The notes beneath the pieces are model-generated. The model did not search any database, was not told where the DNA came from, and saw only the letters and a list, made by a program, of their open reading frames with translations. A DNA stretch of 64,000 nucleotides from Acanthacorydalis orientalis (taxonomy: Eukaryota; Arthropoda; Insecta; Megaloptera; Corydalidae). Below, piece after piece: positions 1-12,159 of this stretch. A program made the position numbers and the translations under genes. How positions within the stretch are numbered: position 1 is the stretch's first letter; the number at the start of each line of letters is the position of its first letter. The DNA is taken from assembly GCA_034766995.1 (NCBI GenBank), contig CM068315.1, positions 41,462,818 through 41,526,817 of the forward strand, in the 5' to 3' direction.

Positions 1-600
1 CGTTCCTGGTGAAAGGATTCCGTTGAAACCATTCGCTGAAACATTGATTAAATCTTATAAACATCTTTCAATTAGCAAGTTTCGACACAAATCGTAAAAC
101 GATTTAAGATGCAGTACGAAATGCATCATTGTATTCATTTCGCATTCCAGATGCACAAGCAACGATCATTACTTCAGTGTCGACACAATCGTATTTTCAA
201 TTTATGGAATCATGCGAAAACAATCTGCAGATCGTCAGAAATTCCACACTGTTTTTTTTAAATAGAATAATCTGTCGAATTAGGACGCCGCGACAAGGAA
301 ACATATTAATAAATATTTATATTGTCCTCAAATTTAATTAGTCTCTTGACACATGATCGCATCGTTTTTTCTATGCACTTTTATCCTCCAAACGTAATTA
401 ATATCGTCGTCTCGCTCGATTTATGTGATTAACTGCGTCGTAATGTGCGATGATTCAAAGGTCATTTTCACGCATTTTCGATTAATTTCATGGCTTATTT
501 ATGTTTTGATTGAGTGAATGCATCTGAAATATCTGACAACACTCATACTTATTTCAGTGCGGATTTCTGTTTTTAGGATCGTTTCGTGTTAGACAATCAA
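1..600. other. Window start, no gene recognised
   Basis: This stretch is less AT-extreme than the next kilobases and has no microsatellite. A 70-codon frame at 129-341 (+) follows a pyrimidine-rich CAG, so an exon or untranslated region of a neighbouring gene is possible. The translation matches no family I know, so I call no gene. Confidence 0.3.
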
Positions 601-704
601 CTGGCAACGGATCAAAATTACCGATTTCAATTGGCAATCAGATCTGTTTTGTATATAATTCCAAGATTTTTTTGAATAACACAAATACCATTTTATATAC
701 ATAT

Positions 705-718
<14 letters not shown>

Positions 719-762
<44 letters not shown>

Positions 763-767
763 ATTTA

Positions 768-805
<38 letters not shown>
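719..805. repeat. (TA)n microsatellite
   Basis: Near-continuous TA dinucleotides with a few TTTA interruptions. It directly precedes the inverted-repeat element at 810-1013, and another TA-rich run at 1017-1072 follows that element. Confidence 0.95.
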
Positions 806-809
<4 letters not shown>

Positions 810-1013
810 GATTCAATTTAGAAATCCACATGGAAGTATTAAAAGAGGGAGTGGAGGTTAAGAAAGGTCTTGTTATTTTTCATTTTGTATTTTAGTTTAA
901 TTCGATACTAACATGTAATCGAACTAAAATATAATACTAAATAGGGATAACATAGATTTTTTTAATTTTTGTATTTCTTTTTAATAATTTTGTGTGGAAA
1001 CTTAAATTGAATC
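810..1013. mobile_element. TA-associated inverted-repeat MITE, copy 1
   Basis: The left end reads GATTCAATTTAG and the right end is its near complement (CTTAAATTGAATC). The arms extend about 35 bp, each running into AGTATTAAAA or its complement. The centre holds a smaller palindromic pair (TTCGATACTA and its complement). There is no coding capacity. Related copies are at 3369-3485, 10504-10700 and 61933-62100. Confidence 0.7.
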
Positions 1014-1047
1014 ACCTATATATATACATATATACATACATACATGC

Positions 1048-1079
<32 letters not shown>

Positions 1080-1399
1080 TGATAATTAAATTAATATATT
1101 TATCAAAATTATTTTGTTTCCGCGTTGAAATACAATTAGTAATTTAATGTTTATTAATAAAATTGCACATTTATTTTAAAAACGTATATATAAATGAATC
1201 CGCAAAAATAAAATAAATAAAACCTTCAGTGATTCAAAATGAAACTTGTGCAAACTCGTAGAGATTGTTCTTTGTTAAAATGAAGACAAAAAATAACAAA
1301 GGATATTGTGTAAATATATTGCGAGCAATATCAGTTCTTCAATAAATCGTATAAGTAGAAAAAAATAATAAATTATTAGATAAATAACACTTAATATTA

Positions 1400-1690
1400 A
1401 AAAATTATTTCACAAACTACTTCTTTTTCAACTCATAAAAACACAAAAAGATTTCTGGTTAAAAATGCTCAACATATCAATATTGATCATTTTTGATTAT
1501 TGATTGCCCGGATTTGATAGCTATGCTATCATCTTTAGAGTCTTAACGGTACTGAAAAATCTATATAGAAGAATTTTCTGTATCTTTGTGCTCTGAAAAT
1601 GATGGTTTCGTAAATTTTTTGTTGTGTGAAAAGGAATTCATTTTTGAAGTGAATTTAGTAAGTGTCAGAACTGAATTGTGATTAAAAAAT
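1400..1690. repeat. Fold-back repeat, copy 1
   Basis: The left arm has the family landmarks CAAAAAGATTTCTGG, TTGATCATTTTTGATTAT and a GCTATCATCTTTAGAG block. The right arm repeats these inverted (TGTGCTCTGAAAATGATGG, then GAATTCATTTTTGAAGTGAATTTAG). The whole can fold into one hairpin. About 18 related copies occur in the window. Confidence 0.65.
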
Positions 1691-1727
1691 AGTCAGAAGC
1701 AATACTTGTATATAATCAGTACAACAT

Positions 1728-1960
1728 GCCCGTAGTCAGAGGTGGGCCAGAGGGAACATTGCCTCTCCTTGTTAGTCCGTTTGCTCCTCCTAACAAAATC
1801 TACTTATTTGGTAGAATCTTCCTAATGGGCTTACTTTAATTAAAAATCATTTCTGTGAGTGCATTTTCACAGTAACCCCCAACAATTTTGACATCAAAAA
1901 ATTTGCCCTCTCAAAAATTGTGTTTGCCTCTTTTAATATGACGGTCTGCCTACGGGCCTG
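1728..1960. repeat. Short-TIR repeat with GCCCGTAG ends
   Basis: GCCCGTAGTCAGAGG on the left is mirrored by the complement of GCCCGTAGGCAGACCG on the right. The interior is GC-richer than its surroundings. The internal block around TCCGTTTGCTC and GAATCTTCCTAATGGG recurs at 28720-28885. A non-autonomous DNA transposon is likely; the superfamily is not determined. Confidence 0.5.
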
Positions 1961-2094
1961 CAGTACATTCATATTTTTTCTATCATTTGAGGCTAATAAT
2001 TGAATTATTAATCCAACAGTGTGAAAAGTTATGACACTGTATAACTATAAAAATATAGAGCATCTTAACACTAAACATGAAATTGTTATTGAAA

Positions 2095-2915
2095 TATACA
2101 TAAACATAATTTTTCACTCATCCTACAAACCACAAAAAAATATTCTAATCAAAAATGTTCAACAATTGATTTTTAATCGTTGTTTATGTGAATTTCGACG
2201 GTGATATCAACATCCTCAGAGCGCTAAGGTAAATCTTTTCTTGTATCTTATATATTTGCAAATGACAGTATTAGGTTGATAGGAAAATAATTGTAGTTTT
2301 GTTTTTTGAATTCCAACTTTATTTTTTTCAAAGTATCATTTCATCGTATTCATGTTAACATAATTTTAAAGTGCATTTTTCGGTCTACATTTTGGTAACA
2401 TAGACTTTGTTTTTATTATTAATTTTGCTTCTAATTGGGTCATTGAATTAAATATAGAAAGCAAATAAAAGCATGTTTTGTATGAGTTCAAAACGGATAT
2501 TAAGGTACCAGAAACTGCTCGTAAACTAAATTATGCTTTTAATGCGGGTACTGATAAAGAACGTACGGTGCAATGCTAGTTCCAAAAATTTCGTGCTGGG
2601 GATGAAAGCTTTGAAGATAAAAAAGGTCGAGGGTGTACTTCGTGAGTTCATAACGATCAACTGAAGACGTTAGTTGAATCAGAACCATGCATAACAATTC
2701 TAGAGCTTCCACAAAAAATAGGAACTAGTCATACAACAGTTCTGGACCACTTAAGATAGATAGGAAAATCAAAAAATAGAAAAAATGTATATGAATTTGA
2801 AGGACACAAACCGCAATTATTTTTCTAATAACCTAATAATATGATCATTATGATAAATCCACCAATCAGTTATTATATGTGATTGTGAATTTAGCCAGTG
2901 TAGCAAGTGTACTGC
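2095..2915. repeat. Fold-back repeat, copy 2, interrupted by mariner
   Basis: The left arm (2095-2240) carries CACTCATCCTACAAACCAC, AATCAAAAATGTTCAAC and CTCAGAGCGCTAAGGTA. The mariner derivative at 2271-2836 follows. Right-end family sequence (GTGAATTTAGCCAGTG) reappears near 2885-2905. I read this as one host repeat split by the insertion; the middle is poorly preserved. Confidence 0.5.
2271..2836 (+). mobile_element. Mariner deletion derivative A, HTH half only
   Basis: The ends are TTAGGTTGATAGGAAAATAA and its complement, with TA on both sides. The interior decodes, with stops, to a mariner transposase N-terminus: an ERTVQ-like motif, KFRAGDESFED, a GRG motif, then an H-T-T-V-L-x-H-L helix. 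The frame then jumps to the right end, so the catalytic half is missing. Copies E, F, G and H have the same join; the element at 16113-17412 is close to the full-length form. Confidence 0.85.
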
Positions 2916-3368
2916 TACAAATATATACAAGTAAAATTAATCAAATTTAGGATGATCAGCCACAAAGAAACTATGCGAGATAGATTTTGATAACACTTTT
3001 AAAATTAATATCAAAGATGTCAAAGAAATGTACAAAATATTTTAGGTGAATAAATTTCTGTTAAATAATATAACAAAGACTTTTTATTTAAACTTGGATC
3101 TATTTTTTACCATTGATATTCTTGCTGTTACTAAAACTACTTTATTAAAATATGATATATATATATATATCACTGTATTACTGTTTATATCACTGTAATA
3201 TGAAATGAGTGTTAGATATATTATTTTGTATATTTTTTTTGAAAAATTAAATCAAACAAATAAAAAATTAATTAATTGTTCAAACATTATATTTTATATT
3301 CTCCTCTGTTATGTGAAGTTATTTTATTTTAAATTAAATAAAAATATTATCTAATATTTCATATAGGT

Positions 3369-3485
3369 GATTAAATTTAGGCGTCCACATAAAAGTATTA
3401 AAAAATCTCAAAAACTAAAAAAAACATGCTTTTTTTCATTTTTGCGATTTTTTTAATACTTTCATATGGAAGCTTAAATTGAATC
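3369..3485. mobile_element. TA-associated inverted-repeat MITE, copy 2 (short)
   Basis: The left end is GATTAAATTTAGGCGTCCAC and the right end GGAAGCTTAAATTGAATC, with internal AGTATTAAAAAATC and GATTTTTTTAATACTTT blocks. It is almost a pure hairpin of 117 bp without the extra core of copies 1 and 3. Unlike the others it has no immediate TA microsatellite. Confidence 0.7.
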
Positions 3486-3489
3486 AATC

Positions 3490-5010
3490 TATATGAAAAA
3501 TACAGACGTTTCAATTATCGTTGGTTTATATAACAGAGTCTATCTGTATCTAATACTAACTTAAAACTTTAAGATAGAAGAAGCCAACTAAGAAAAAGCA
3601 TTCTATTTCAAATTCTATTCAGTAGAGTATCAAATTTAAAAGATGCATCTTTTATCTTTAAAAATAATAAGAATATAATTTATCTGTCATCATCAGCAAT
3701 GATGTTAGATTAAAATAAAAACAAATAACTGAGTAAAGAAAAAAAGTAAACATGGATGAACTGAATTAATTATCATGATCCTAATTTATTTCGATTTTAA
3801 TTATTGCCTTGTACTGTCTTCTTTCTGATTACTTTACTCAAAGAAAAATGAAACAAACTGTATAAGATAGATACGTGTATTATTATAAAAAAAATAAATC
3901 AATCTTATTCATATCAAATATTTGCGAATAATAAATAGATTCATTCTCTACGATCCATTTAAAATGGATTAATATTGTGTATACATGATTTAAGGCTATC
4001 TAACAGTTTTTATTTGTCGAATTATAAAAAGGGCGACTTTTTTAAATATATAAGGTATGAATACTTGTACTAAATTTCTACAAATCATTGCTTACGGATG
4101 CGTTGTTTTCATGTATGACAATATTTCATTATATTCGTATATAATTAACACGATGTTATATGTTGTGTCAAACTTCTATCGTACCATCTGTTTTTAATTA
4201 CTGTTTGTGGGTTTTTTGAAATGTGAACCATATATAATGTTTTGTTAAATGTGTTTATGTGTTTACGCTCAATGAATATATTCACTTTCGTTTGACAATA
4301 CATTTTATTTCAGTTGCACAACTTTTTATCCGTATGCCGCGTTTTTGAAGTTATTATGATTATTAATATTATGAGAATTTGTACGCATTTTTTAATAAAG
4401 TAAGAATAAAAGAATTTAAATAAATAGATTATGAAATAATTTAAAAGACATATTTATTTATTTTTTTATTAATAATTAAACTAACTTATATTTATTTGCC
4501 CTCTTGAAAATATTTGATATTTTCTGAATTAAAATTGAAAATGAAACGTAGGAATTTATCTTATTTATGAGTTTATTTCTGAAAGAATATTTACTGGAAA
4601 AAAATTACTTGAAAGTTTTTAAAAGTTGAATGATAAGATTTTAAATAATTCGTCCACCGTACTGAGAAGGAAAGCACTTGGTATTCTTGCATGACAATAA
4701 TTTGTCTCAAAGCAATTGCTGATTTAATATCCAAAGAAACAATAAAAATAATGAATAATCAATTATTGAATATTTAAGATCAGAAAGAATTGTTGTTTGT
4801 GGGATGAATAAAAAATTCATTTATAAAAGATAGTAATTCTCGAAGGTGTGTAAAAATAACATTAATTCACACATTTTTAACTTACTGGTACTCAGTCTTT
4901 TATTACAAAAATTATATAGGACCTTGAGTTTTATTTTAAAGAAAAAATGTTATTTTAACTTATGGAGAAGTTGATTTCAAAAAATTAATGATGTATCTAG
5001 CTAATGTTAA
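3490..5010. other. AT-rich non-coding DNA
   Basis: There are no frames of useful length and no recognisable element, apart from a fold-back right-end fragment near 4780-4830 (TTGTTTGTGGGATGAATAAA). Confidence 0.6.
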
Positions 5011-5014
5011 CAAC

Positions 5015-5275
5015 GAATGACTTTCACAAATGAATTTTTCACTACAAACCTTTTTCTAATCAAAAATATTCAATAATTGATTCAGTAGCCATATTTTTGA
5101 TATTTATACCTGTTTGAGAGACAGGTGTAGATATTTGTAACTTCAATATGCATAATCAAGGATAAAAAATTATTAATAATAAATTTATAAACATTTTTAA
5201 TCAAAAAATGTTGTTTATGGGACGAGTAAAAAATAAGCTGTGAAAATGAATTTAACTTCAGTGTTAAAATAATTT
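5015..5275. repeat. Fold-back repeat, copy 3
   Basis: It begins with ACTTTCACAAATGAATTTTT and TCTAATCAAAAATATTCAAT. It ends with the inverted counterpart (TTGTTTATGGGACGAG, then GTGAAAATGAATTTAACTTC). The centre is degenerate. Confidence 0.6.
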
Positions 5276-6429
5276 TGAGAATCAATATATGAAGGAAAAA
5301 ATATATAATATAAATAAATTCAAATATATCTAAGTCGGTTTGAAAAAAATAAAATAATTGAATGTATTATTTATTCTCTATTCTTATATTTTAATAAGAA
5401 TTGAAGATGTTTTATTAAAGAAAACTTTTTTTATAATTATTCTTAGAGTAAAAGCACAAGAATATAAATAAAATAATATGTATATAAATAAATAAAAAAT
5501 ATAATATATCGTTTCTTAGGATGTTTTTTTTATATATCAATTTAAACTACACTCTTATTTTTTTAAAATATTTTAATATGCGGTTTTTTTCATAAATGAT
5601 ATTTTTGAAATGTATGTAAAATTTAGATTAGATGATATTTTCTTTTATTAGTTTTAAATAATAATATGACAAAAGTTAAAAATAAAAGTTTAAATCATGC
5701 CAAGTCAAATATACTCACTGCTTTTATTGAAGGATTAAAAAAAATAAAATCTCTGTACTAATAAAATCATAAATATGAAAAATAAACAAAAATTTGATTT
5801 GATAATCTCTTGAGTAAAAACATAGATAAGCATGTGTAAAAATACAGGCTTAATACTCGTATGCTTTAATATATTAGTTCATTCATTCCGTTTAACAAAA
5901 GTCAAATCCTGCAAAACGAATCATGAAATTTTTTTTTAAAAAAAAACGAAACAATGACGAAAGTACCTTTGTACAAACAACATAGTAGAATTGAAATTTG
6001 AGAAGCGATGACGTATACGACGAGTCATCTGATTTCAAAAGTGACCTGTTTCGCAGATGGTACGAAATCCTTGATTTATTTATTTGTGTGTGAATATCAA
6101 ATAAGAAGTATCTTTTTCCTTATTAAACTTGCATTTAAAATTCCCTTAATCCTATAATCCAGTAAAAACCCATCTCATTTCATTCAGATATCGAATTACG
6201 AACAGTGGATGGAGGATAAGAATTTTAATACCATTTTCGACAGGCGTCTGTTCTTCATTGCGAGTACAATGACAGTTCTGAATAAATAATGAAGAGAATT
6301 TTTATCCCAGAATCATTCTTTTCTTTAGCACTTGTTTCAACAAAAGATTAAAAACTGAGATTTTCGATAGCTGATAGTTTAATTCTGAAAGTAGTTCTTC
6401 AAACGGACTTGAATAAACGTGTTATTACA

Positions 6430-6890
6430 AATCAAATCTTTTTCCACTCACAAACCATAAAAAAGTACTTTATAATTAAAAGTGTTAAATATTAGGTTGG
6501 TAGGAAAATATTTGCGGTTTTTGTTATGAATTTAAAGGTCATAAACCGCAATTATTTTTTTATCAACCTAATACAACATTATTGATAATTTTTGATGATC
6601 AATAATGATGTATTATGTTAACGATTATTTATGTGTATTTCGATGACAATTCTATCATCTTCAAAGCGTTAAAATACAGAAAAATATGCAAAATTAAAGT
6701 TGCTTGTACCTTAGCGTTATAATAATGATGTCATCACCATCGAAATGTGCATTGGCAACAATAAAAAATAATAAAGAGTTATTTACTAGCGCTTTTTGAT
6801 CGAACAATATTTTTTGTGCTTCGTGGAAGTCTGGAGGAAAAAAGAATTTGTTTGTAAATTTAGCCACATTCCCATAAATGCAGTGAGAAA
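6430..6890. repeat. Fold-back repeat, copy 4, with nested mariner ends
   Basis: This is the most legible member. Left arm: CCACTCACAAACCAT, then TTTGATGATCAATAATG, then TCGATGACAATTCTATC and CTTCAAAGCGTTAAAATAC. Right arm: GTACCTTAGCGTTATAATAA, then GATGTCATCACCATCGAAAT, ending GTAAATTTAGCCACATTCCC. The 80-bp mariner end pair at 6492-6571 sits inside the left arm. Confidence 0.7.
6492..6571. mobile_element. Mariner remnant B: the two ends joined
   Basis: It is an 80-bp copy with both family ends (TTAGGTTGGTAGGAAAATA and the complement of TTAGGTTGATAAAAAAATAA) and almost nothing between, flanked by TA. It is the most extreme internal deletion of the family seen here. Confidence 0.8.
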
Positions 6891-7549
6891 TTTATTATTA
6901 TATTCCGCAAAATATTTTAATCATTTTATGAATAAAACATTCACTAAATAAATCACTAGAAAAATAAATATATTTTAAGCATGTGCACTCGACCTCAACG
7001 CTTTCCAGACTGGTTTAATTATTCACATCGAGAATATTGTTTATAGAGTGTATTTCTCAGTTTATGAAAAATTGTTACTTGAAAGTTTTGAAGAGTTTAA
7101 TAGTAATCCTCAAAAGAGTTTATCGACATTAGATGAGAATAATACAGATGATTGCTCTTAGATGATCGGAAATCATTACTTTATTGCATGATTTGTCATC
7201 TTGTCAATATTTGCTTTTCTTTGAATTGATAATGAAACGCAGGAATTTTGTCTCATATCCGACTTTGTTTCTGAATGAATATATACCTGAAAAAATATAA
7301 TTTGAAATTTTGAGATAAATAATTTGTCCACATTATTGTGAATAAAGTAATTGATATTTTTAAATAACAATAGTTCGATTCATAAATCAATTATTGTTCA
7401 CAGGTTTTATTATCCAAAGATGTTTCAATTAATAATCACTTTATTAGTCATTTTCTTCTTTAAATTGAAAATGAAAGGCAATGGAAATGTTTTGTTGATA
7501 TTAAGACATTCAAAAAACGCAGACAGAGTTCTTGAATGCTATTCCTAGA

Positions 7550-7800
7550 AAGATCTGTTTGCAAATCATCCTTCAACACTCCAAAAACTATAAAACTTTT
7601 TATAATCAAAAATACTCAATATTTGATAATTGATCATTTTTGATTATTATTTATGCGAATTTAATGGCAATGCCATCCTTTTCAGAGCAGCCCTAAATTG
7701 CAACAAGGATTTTCTTGATAAGAAATTTGTGATTTGTGAGGTAAGTAGAAAAATCAATTGTGAAAGTGAATTTAAATACAGTGTTAGAACGATATTATAT
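7550..7800. repeat. Fold-back repeat, copy 5
   Basis: The landmarks are TATAATCAAAAATACTCAAT, TTGATCATTTTTGATTATTA, ATGCCATCCTTTTCAGAGCA, and the right-end block GTGAAAGTGAATTTAAATAC. Short frames across it are repeat-derived. Confidence 0.6.
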
Positions 7801-8659
7801 ATTTTACTCTCCCTATTTCTTTATTAGAAAAAAAATTATATAAACCTTTACATGGCACTATTAATCTATAATTTTTAAGTCTATGATAATTTCAAAAATC
7901 ATGTGATATACGGTCTGATCGTTTTTTTATATTGATGAATACAGGACTGTCGTACAGATTTATTCTACGATTATTTTTAACTTATTGTAAAACATTTTAA
8001 TTGCTTCCATTTAGTAAAATTTTCATGATTTTTATAATCAACACTTCGGGTATAACATATTACAAGCTACATCCAGGAAAAAACAATTGTTTGAGTACAA
8101 GTGTGTTTCTTTTAAACCGGTTCGGAAAAAGACACGGACCTTATAAATCTGAAAAGGCGGCGAAAATAAAACACATCTCACACGTCGCAAAAATTGAATA
8201 TTTAAAATAATTGAAAATTTCAACAGATTTAACAGACAAGTTTATTCAATGAAGTATTTTTTTAATGAAATAAATCGTTTACGTATGATGTGTAATAGGT
8301 TATGATAAAAAATATATACACTTATTACGAAATATTCCATTTAATATTCTATTGAAATGAGAATATAATTGTTGATCTGTCATAACAGAATTTTCGTGTA
8401 GGTGGAACAATGAGTGATGGAAGACATACTCAGTTCTATAATTTAATGATATTTAATGAATATATATGTTTATATATGTATATATATATATATATATATA
8501 TACCATATACGAGTATTCTATAAAGATGTTTTTTAATTCTACATACAGATTCATGCAAAAAAATAAATCAAAATGGAGTTCTGGTGATGTAACTATATTT
8601 ACTTTCACAAATGAATGTTTAACTCACCTTAGAAATAACAAAAAAAAAGGTTTGATTAA

Positions 8660-8985
8660 AAGCATTTCTACATACAGTATTTTATCTTTCACTGATTAAT
8701 TTTTCACTTAACAAACTACGAAAATATTCCTGATCAAAAATGTTCTATAAATAATTACTGATGATTTGATATTGTTGTTAATAATTACTGATGATTTGAT
8801 AATGATTATTGTTGCTTACATGCATTTCAATGCTAATCTATAATTTTCAGAACATTAAGAAATAGAAAAGTTTGTATAGAGCTTTGACGATGATTCCATT
8901 GCTATAAAAATGGCAGCAATAAAAATACCAATAATCATTCTTTGAACAGTTTTGAATAGAAAAAATGTGTGTGGTTCATCATGTG
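8660..8985. repeat. Fold-back repeat, copy 6, with a local tandem duplication
   Basis: The family landmarks CTGATCAAAAATGTTC, TGCATTTCAATGC and a TTTCAGAACATTAAG block are present. Within it TAATTACTGATGATTTGATA occurs twice in direct tandem (about 8750-8800). Confidence 0.55.
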
Positions 8986-9188
8986 TTTAAAAAAATATTT
9001 ATAAAAGAGAAAAAAGTTTTTTTTCATAATTGTAAGAATTTTATTGTCAGTAACAAACCGAAACAACTCCACTTATCTTCCATAACACCAATTTATCTGC
9101 GAATTTTACCCTTTTTACTTACTTTGAAAAGTGTCCATTGAGATTTTGGTGTTAATTTTAACTACGTTCGATTAATATGCCGTTATGT

Positions 9189-9324
9189 AAAGTTGATTGG
9201 GATGTACCTTTCCTGGTGGGTGCATATAATCTGTTTTTTTAATTAATTACATAGTGAAACAAAATAATCAAAATGGTGTCTGAACCGAAAACTAATCAAG
9301 AAAGGGTATATTCCAATCAATTTT
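9189..9324. repeat. Hairpin-forming inverted repeat
   Basis: AAAGTTGATTGGGATGTACC at 9189 is mirrored by the complement of AAAATTGATTGGAATATACC ending at 9324. The arms are about 23 bp with a few mismatches and about 90 bp of spacer. It is probably a small MITE. Confidence 0.55.
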
Positions 9325-9577
9325 GCCACACCAGTGAAATATTCTAATCTAAGTAAAATTAACAACACAATACTTTATTTAATACATATTAAGCTGAGTA
9401 AAAAGGGCAAAACTTGATCACAAATTAGTGTTACAATGAGATAAGTTTGTTCAGAAATTTCATTTAAGGCACTCATAGAAATACGGAGTGTTATTTCCTC
9501 GCATAAAGCTAATTAATTTCATTATTGTTCTGCTGGTCTTGATCATCATAATTATTTATATAGTACCTCTTATTATA

Positions 9578-9676
9578 GTAATAATCTGTTGCAACTAGTT
9601 TCGGCTCTTGAGATATATTTAAAAAGATTACTGATATCAATCACGTTATAGCCGAAACTAATTGTTGCAGATTACT
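9578..9676. repeat. Hairpin-forming inverted repeat with TTTCGGCT inner ends
   Basis: The left arm (9578-9606) ends CTAGTTTCGGCT; the right arm (9650-9676) starts AGCCGAAACTAATTG. The arms pair over about 27 bp around a 43-bp loop. It is probably a MITE or decayed element. Confidence 0.6.
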
Positions 9677-9940
9677 TTACAAGTGACTCATCGGGATTAA
9701 GTCCGGTAAGAACTTATACCAATATAATCACAAGTATGAAAATAGATAATTATAACTTTAACTTCGATTTAAGTAATTTTGTAATTTTAATTAAAAATAT
9801 GACGCTTCATTGATATATGATTGAAATATTTGAAAAAAAATTATTGCTTTTATATAAAAAACAAATCATCGACTGAAAATAACTACTCATTTAATCAAAT
9901 GCACGGGAAGAACATTAAAAGGCATCTTCTTTCTAGCTAT

Positions 9941-10201
9941 TTAATAAAGATGAAAAATACCAAACCACCGATAAGCAAAACAGAAAATAATGACACCAAC
10001 AAGATCAAGAAGACATAGACAAGACCAAACATCTTGTAAGCTAACACCAAGTTTGTTAATGATAGAACTATAGGCGCCTGGGAAGGGGATGGGTGAGAAA
10101 CAAGCCATCAGAAGATACTCAGGTTTTTTGAAATGTTTTCCTAAGCAGCACAATGAAGGTAAGATCAATATCAGAAGAAGAGGACAACAAGAAGACAGCA
10201 T
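9941..10201 (-). other. Unrecognised 86-codon frame in a GC-richer patch
   Basis: The frame opens with a hydrophobic stretch (LLLILILPSLCCLG) and has a second one near its end (LDLVGVIIFCFAYRWFGIF), as in a membrane-protein fragment. Surrounding base composition (9900-10290) is higher in GC and purine-biased on the plus strand. I recognise no family. It could be a decayed gene fragment, part of a retroelement, or chance. Confidence 0.2.
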
Positions 10202-10456
10202 TGAGGCACGGATATACTAAATCCGAGGACTCGATCACAAGACTAAGAAGAAAGAAGAGAAAGAAGTTCAATACTAAAAAACTTACCTAGAAAACTTGAC
10301 TTAAAATAACGCGTGCTAAATAAACTTACAAAACGTCTTTAAGTACTATTTAGGAAGAATAGAATTCATAAGTTGTATGATATGAAGTTGAAGTTTGTAT
10401 TTTAGAAGAAGAGCATTTTTAAATATGTATTATAAAATCTATATATAAATAAATAC

Positions 10457-10503
<47 letters not shown>

Positions 10504-10700
10504 GACTATTCAATGTAGGCTTCAAATGGAAGTATTAAAAGAGGACGCAGGGGTTAAAAAGTCATGTTATTTTTTTTTAGTATTTTAGTTCAATTCAATA
10601 CTTAAATACAATTGAACTAAAATAATAAATGGGGGGGGGGGGTGTTTTTTTAATTTTTGCATTTTTTTTAATACTTTTGTGGAAGCTTATGTTGAATTAC
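10504..10700. mobile_element. TA-associated inverted-repeat MITE, copy 3
   Basis: The left end ATTCAATGTAGGCTTC pairs with the right end GGAAGCTTATGTTGAAT. It has the same core palindrome as copy 1 (TTCAATTCAATACTTA) plus a run of 12 G at 10631-10642. TA microsatellites touch both sides (10455-10500 and 10702-10915). Confidence 0.75.
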
Positions 10701-10701
10701 C

Positions 10702-10771
10702 TATATATATATATATATTATATATAATATATATATATTATATATAATATATATATATTATATATATATAT

Positions 10772-10817
<46 letters not shown>

Positions 10818-10870
10818 ATATATATATATAATATATATATATATTATATATAGAATATATATATATATAT

Positions 10871-10915
<45 letters not shown>
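10702..10915. repeat. Complex (TA)n microsatellite
   Basis: About 210 bp of TA runs with phase changes (ATTATATATAAT junctions), so it is itself palindromic in many registers. Confidence 0.95.
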
Positions 10916-10918
<3 letters not shown>

Positions 10919-11059
10919 TTAAAATTCTATATTTTTAATTGTTCTTTTTTATTTTTTTATTCTTCTAATGAATTGTTACATTTAAATAAACAAGTAAGTC
11001 ATTTTGTCAACAACAAAATTATGTCATGACACAGTTCTGACATAATTATGTTGTTAAAT

Positions 11060-11310
11060 TAATTTTAACAAATGAATTCTTTTTATCCTTCAAACTACAA
11101 AAAAATCTAATCAAGAATGTTCAATAAATTACTGATCATGTTTGATTGTTGCTTATGTGAATTTCGATGACAATATTTTCTTGTTCAGAGTACCAAATAC
11201 ATAAAAATCAATCAAAAATCAACAATATCATTTATTTGACTTTTTTAATTAGAACATTTTATTGGTTTGTGAGATGACAAGAATTCATTTATGAAACTAA
11301 ACAAATACCT
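11060..11310. repeat. Fold-back repeat, copy 7
   Basis: The landmarks are TTTTAACAAATGAATTC, CTAATCAAGAATGTTCAAT, GCTTATGTGAATTTCGATG, and the right-end block TTTGTGAGATGACAAGAATT. Confidence 0.6.
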
Positions 11311-11917
11311 TTTTTTAGGTAAAAAATGAGAAGAAATTTTTTTTTATTTACCTTTTACTTCTTCAATGAAACATTGAAGATCATAGGTTTACAAATATTT
11401 ACTTTCATCCATTTTACATTTCTGTCACTCCAAATTTACGATACACATTTATATGATATTCTGTACGTATGATTGCATGTTATATGGGAACACAAATACA
11501 TATTCATTTTTAAGAAAGTTGCGCCATTACGCTTAATGAATACAACTGGGTAAAAATTAAATCTTTGTACACATTCAATTCTCAAATGTCATTGCAATGT
11601 TTTCCCGTTTATGTTTTTTCCCAAATACAAAAAATAACATGTTTTGTTGGCGTATAATGTTGTCGCGGACTTATTACAGTCTAGAAACATCTCAACATAT
11701 ATACATATAATATATACACACATATCATCACTATTGCTTCGGATATTTACATTCTTGTTGTATTATTTCACACTCTTAGTACTGCGTTCTAAAATTGCAA
11801 TAAATATTTCTATATAAACATATGAATCATAAATTAACAGTTCCTGTTTTTACAGTCAGACAGATATATGATTATTAAATATGAGGTGCAGTTCATACAT
11901 GCATACGTACATACATA

Positions 11918-11924
<7 letters not shown>

Positions 11925-11981
<57 letters not shown>
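11925..11981. repeat. (TA)n microsatellite
   Basis: A continuous TA run preceded by a CATA/GTACATA-rich segment (11898-11924). Confidence 0.95.
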
Positions 11982-11984
<3 letters not shown>

Positions 11985-12159
11985 CTAAATGTAATACTGA
12001 AATAATTAATACTGATAAATATCTGCAGGATTGAATGCTGAAAGTTAAATGAAGCTACGATATGAATACAAAAATTGATTTAAAACTAGAAAGAATGTGT
12101 TGATCACTGAATTCCATAACGTATTTAAAAAGCAACATATAAATTAAATAAATGTATTC

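Noticed and set aside
129..341. Candidate gene at the window start
   Set aside because: An acceptor-like CAG precedes it, but there is no recognisable protein, donor or continuation.
589..831. Frames rich in YIYIYI or similar over microsatellites (also 34,000, 46,200, 53,900, 61,000, 61,900)
   Set aside because: Translations of (TA)n repeats, not proteins.
10690..10915. Possible CRISPR or satellite array
   Set aside because: Only TA dinucleotide repeats with phase slips; no spacer structure.
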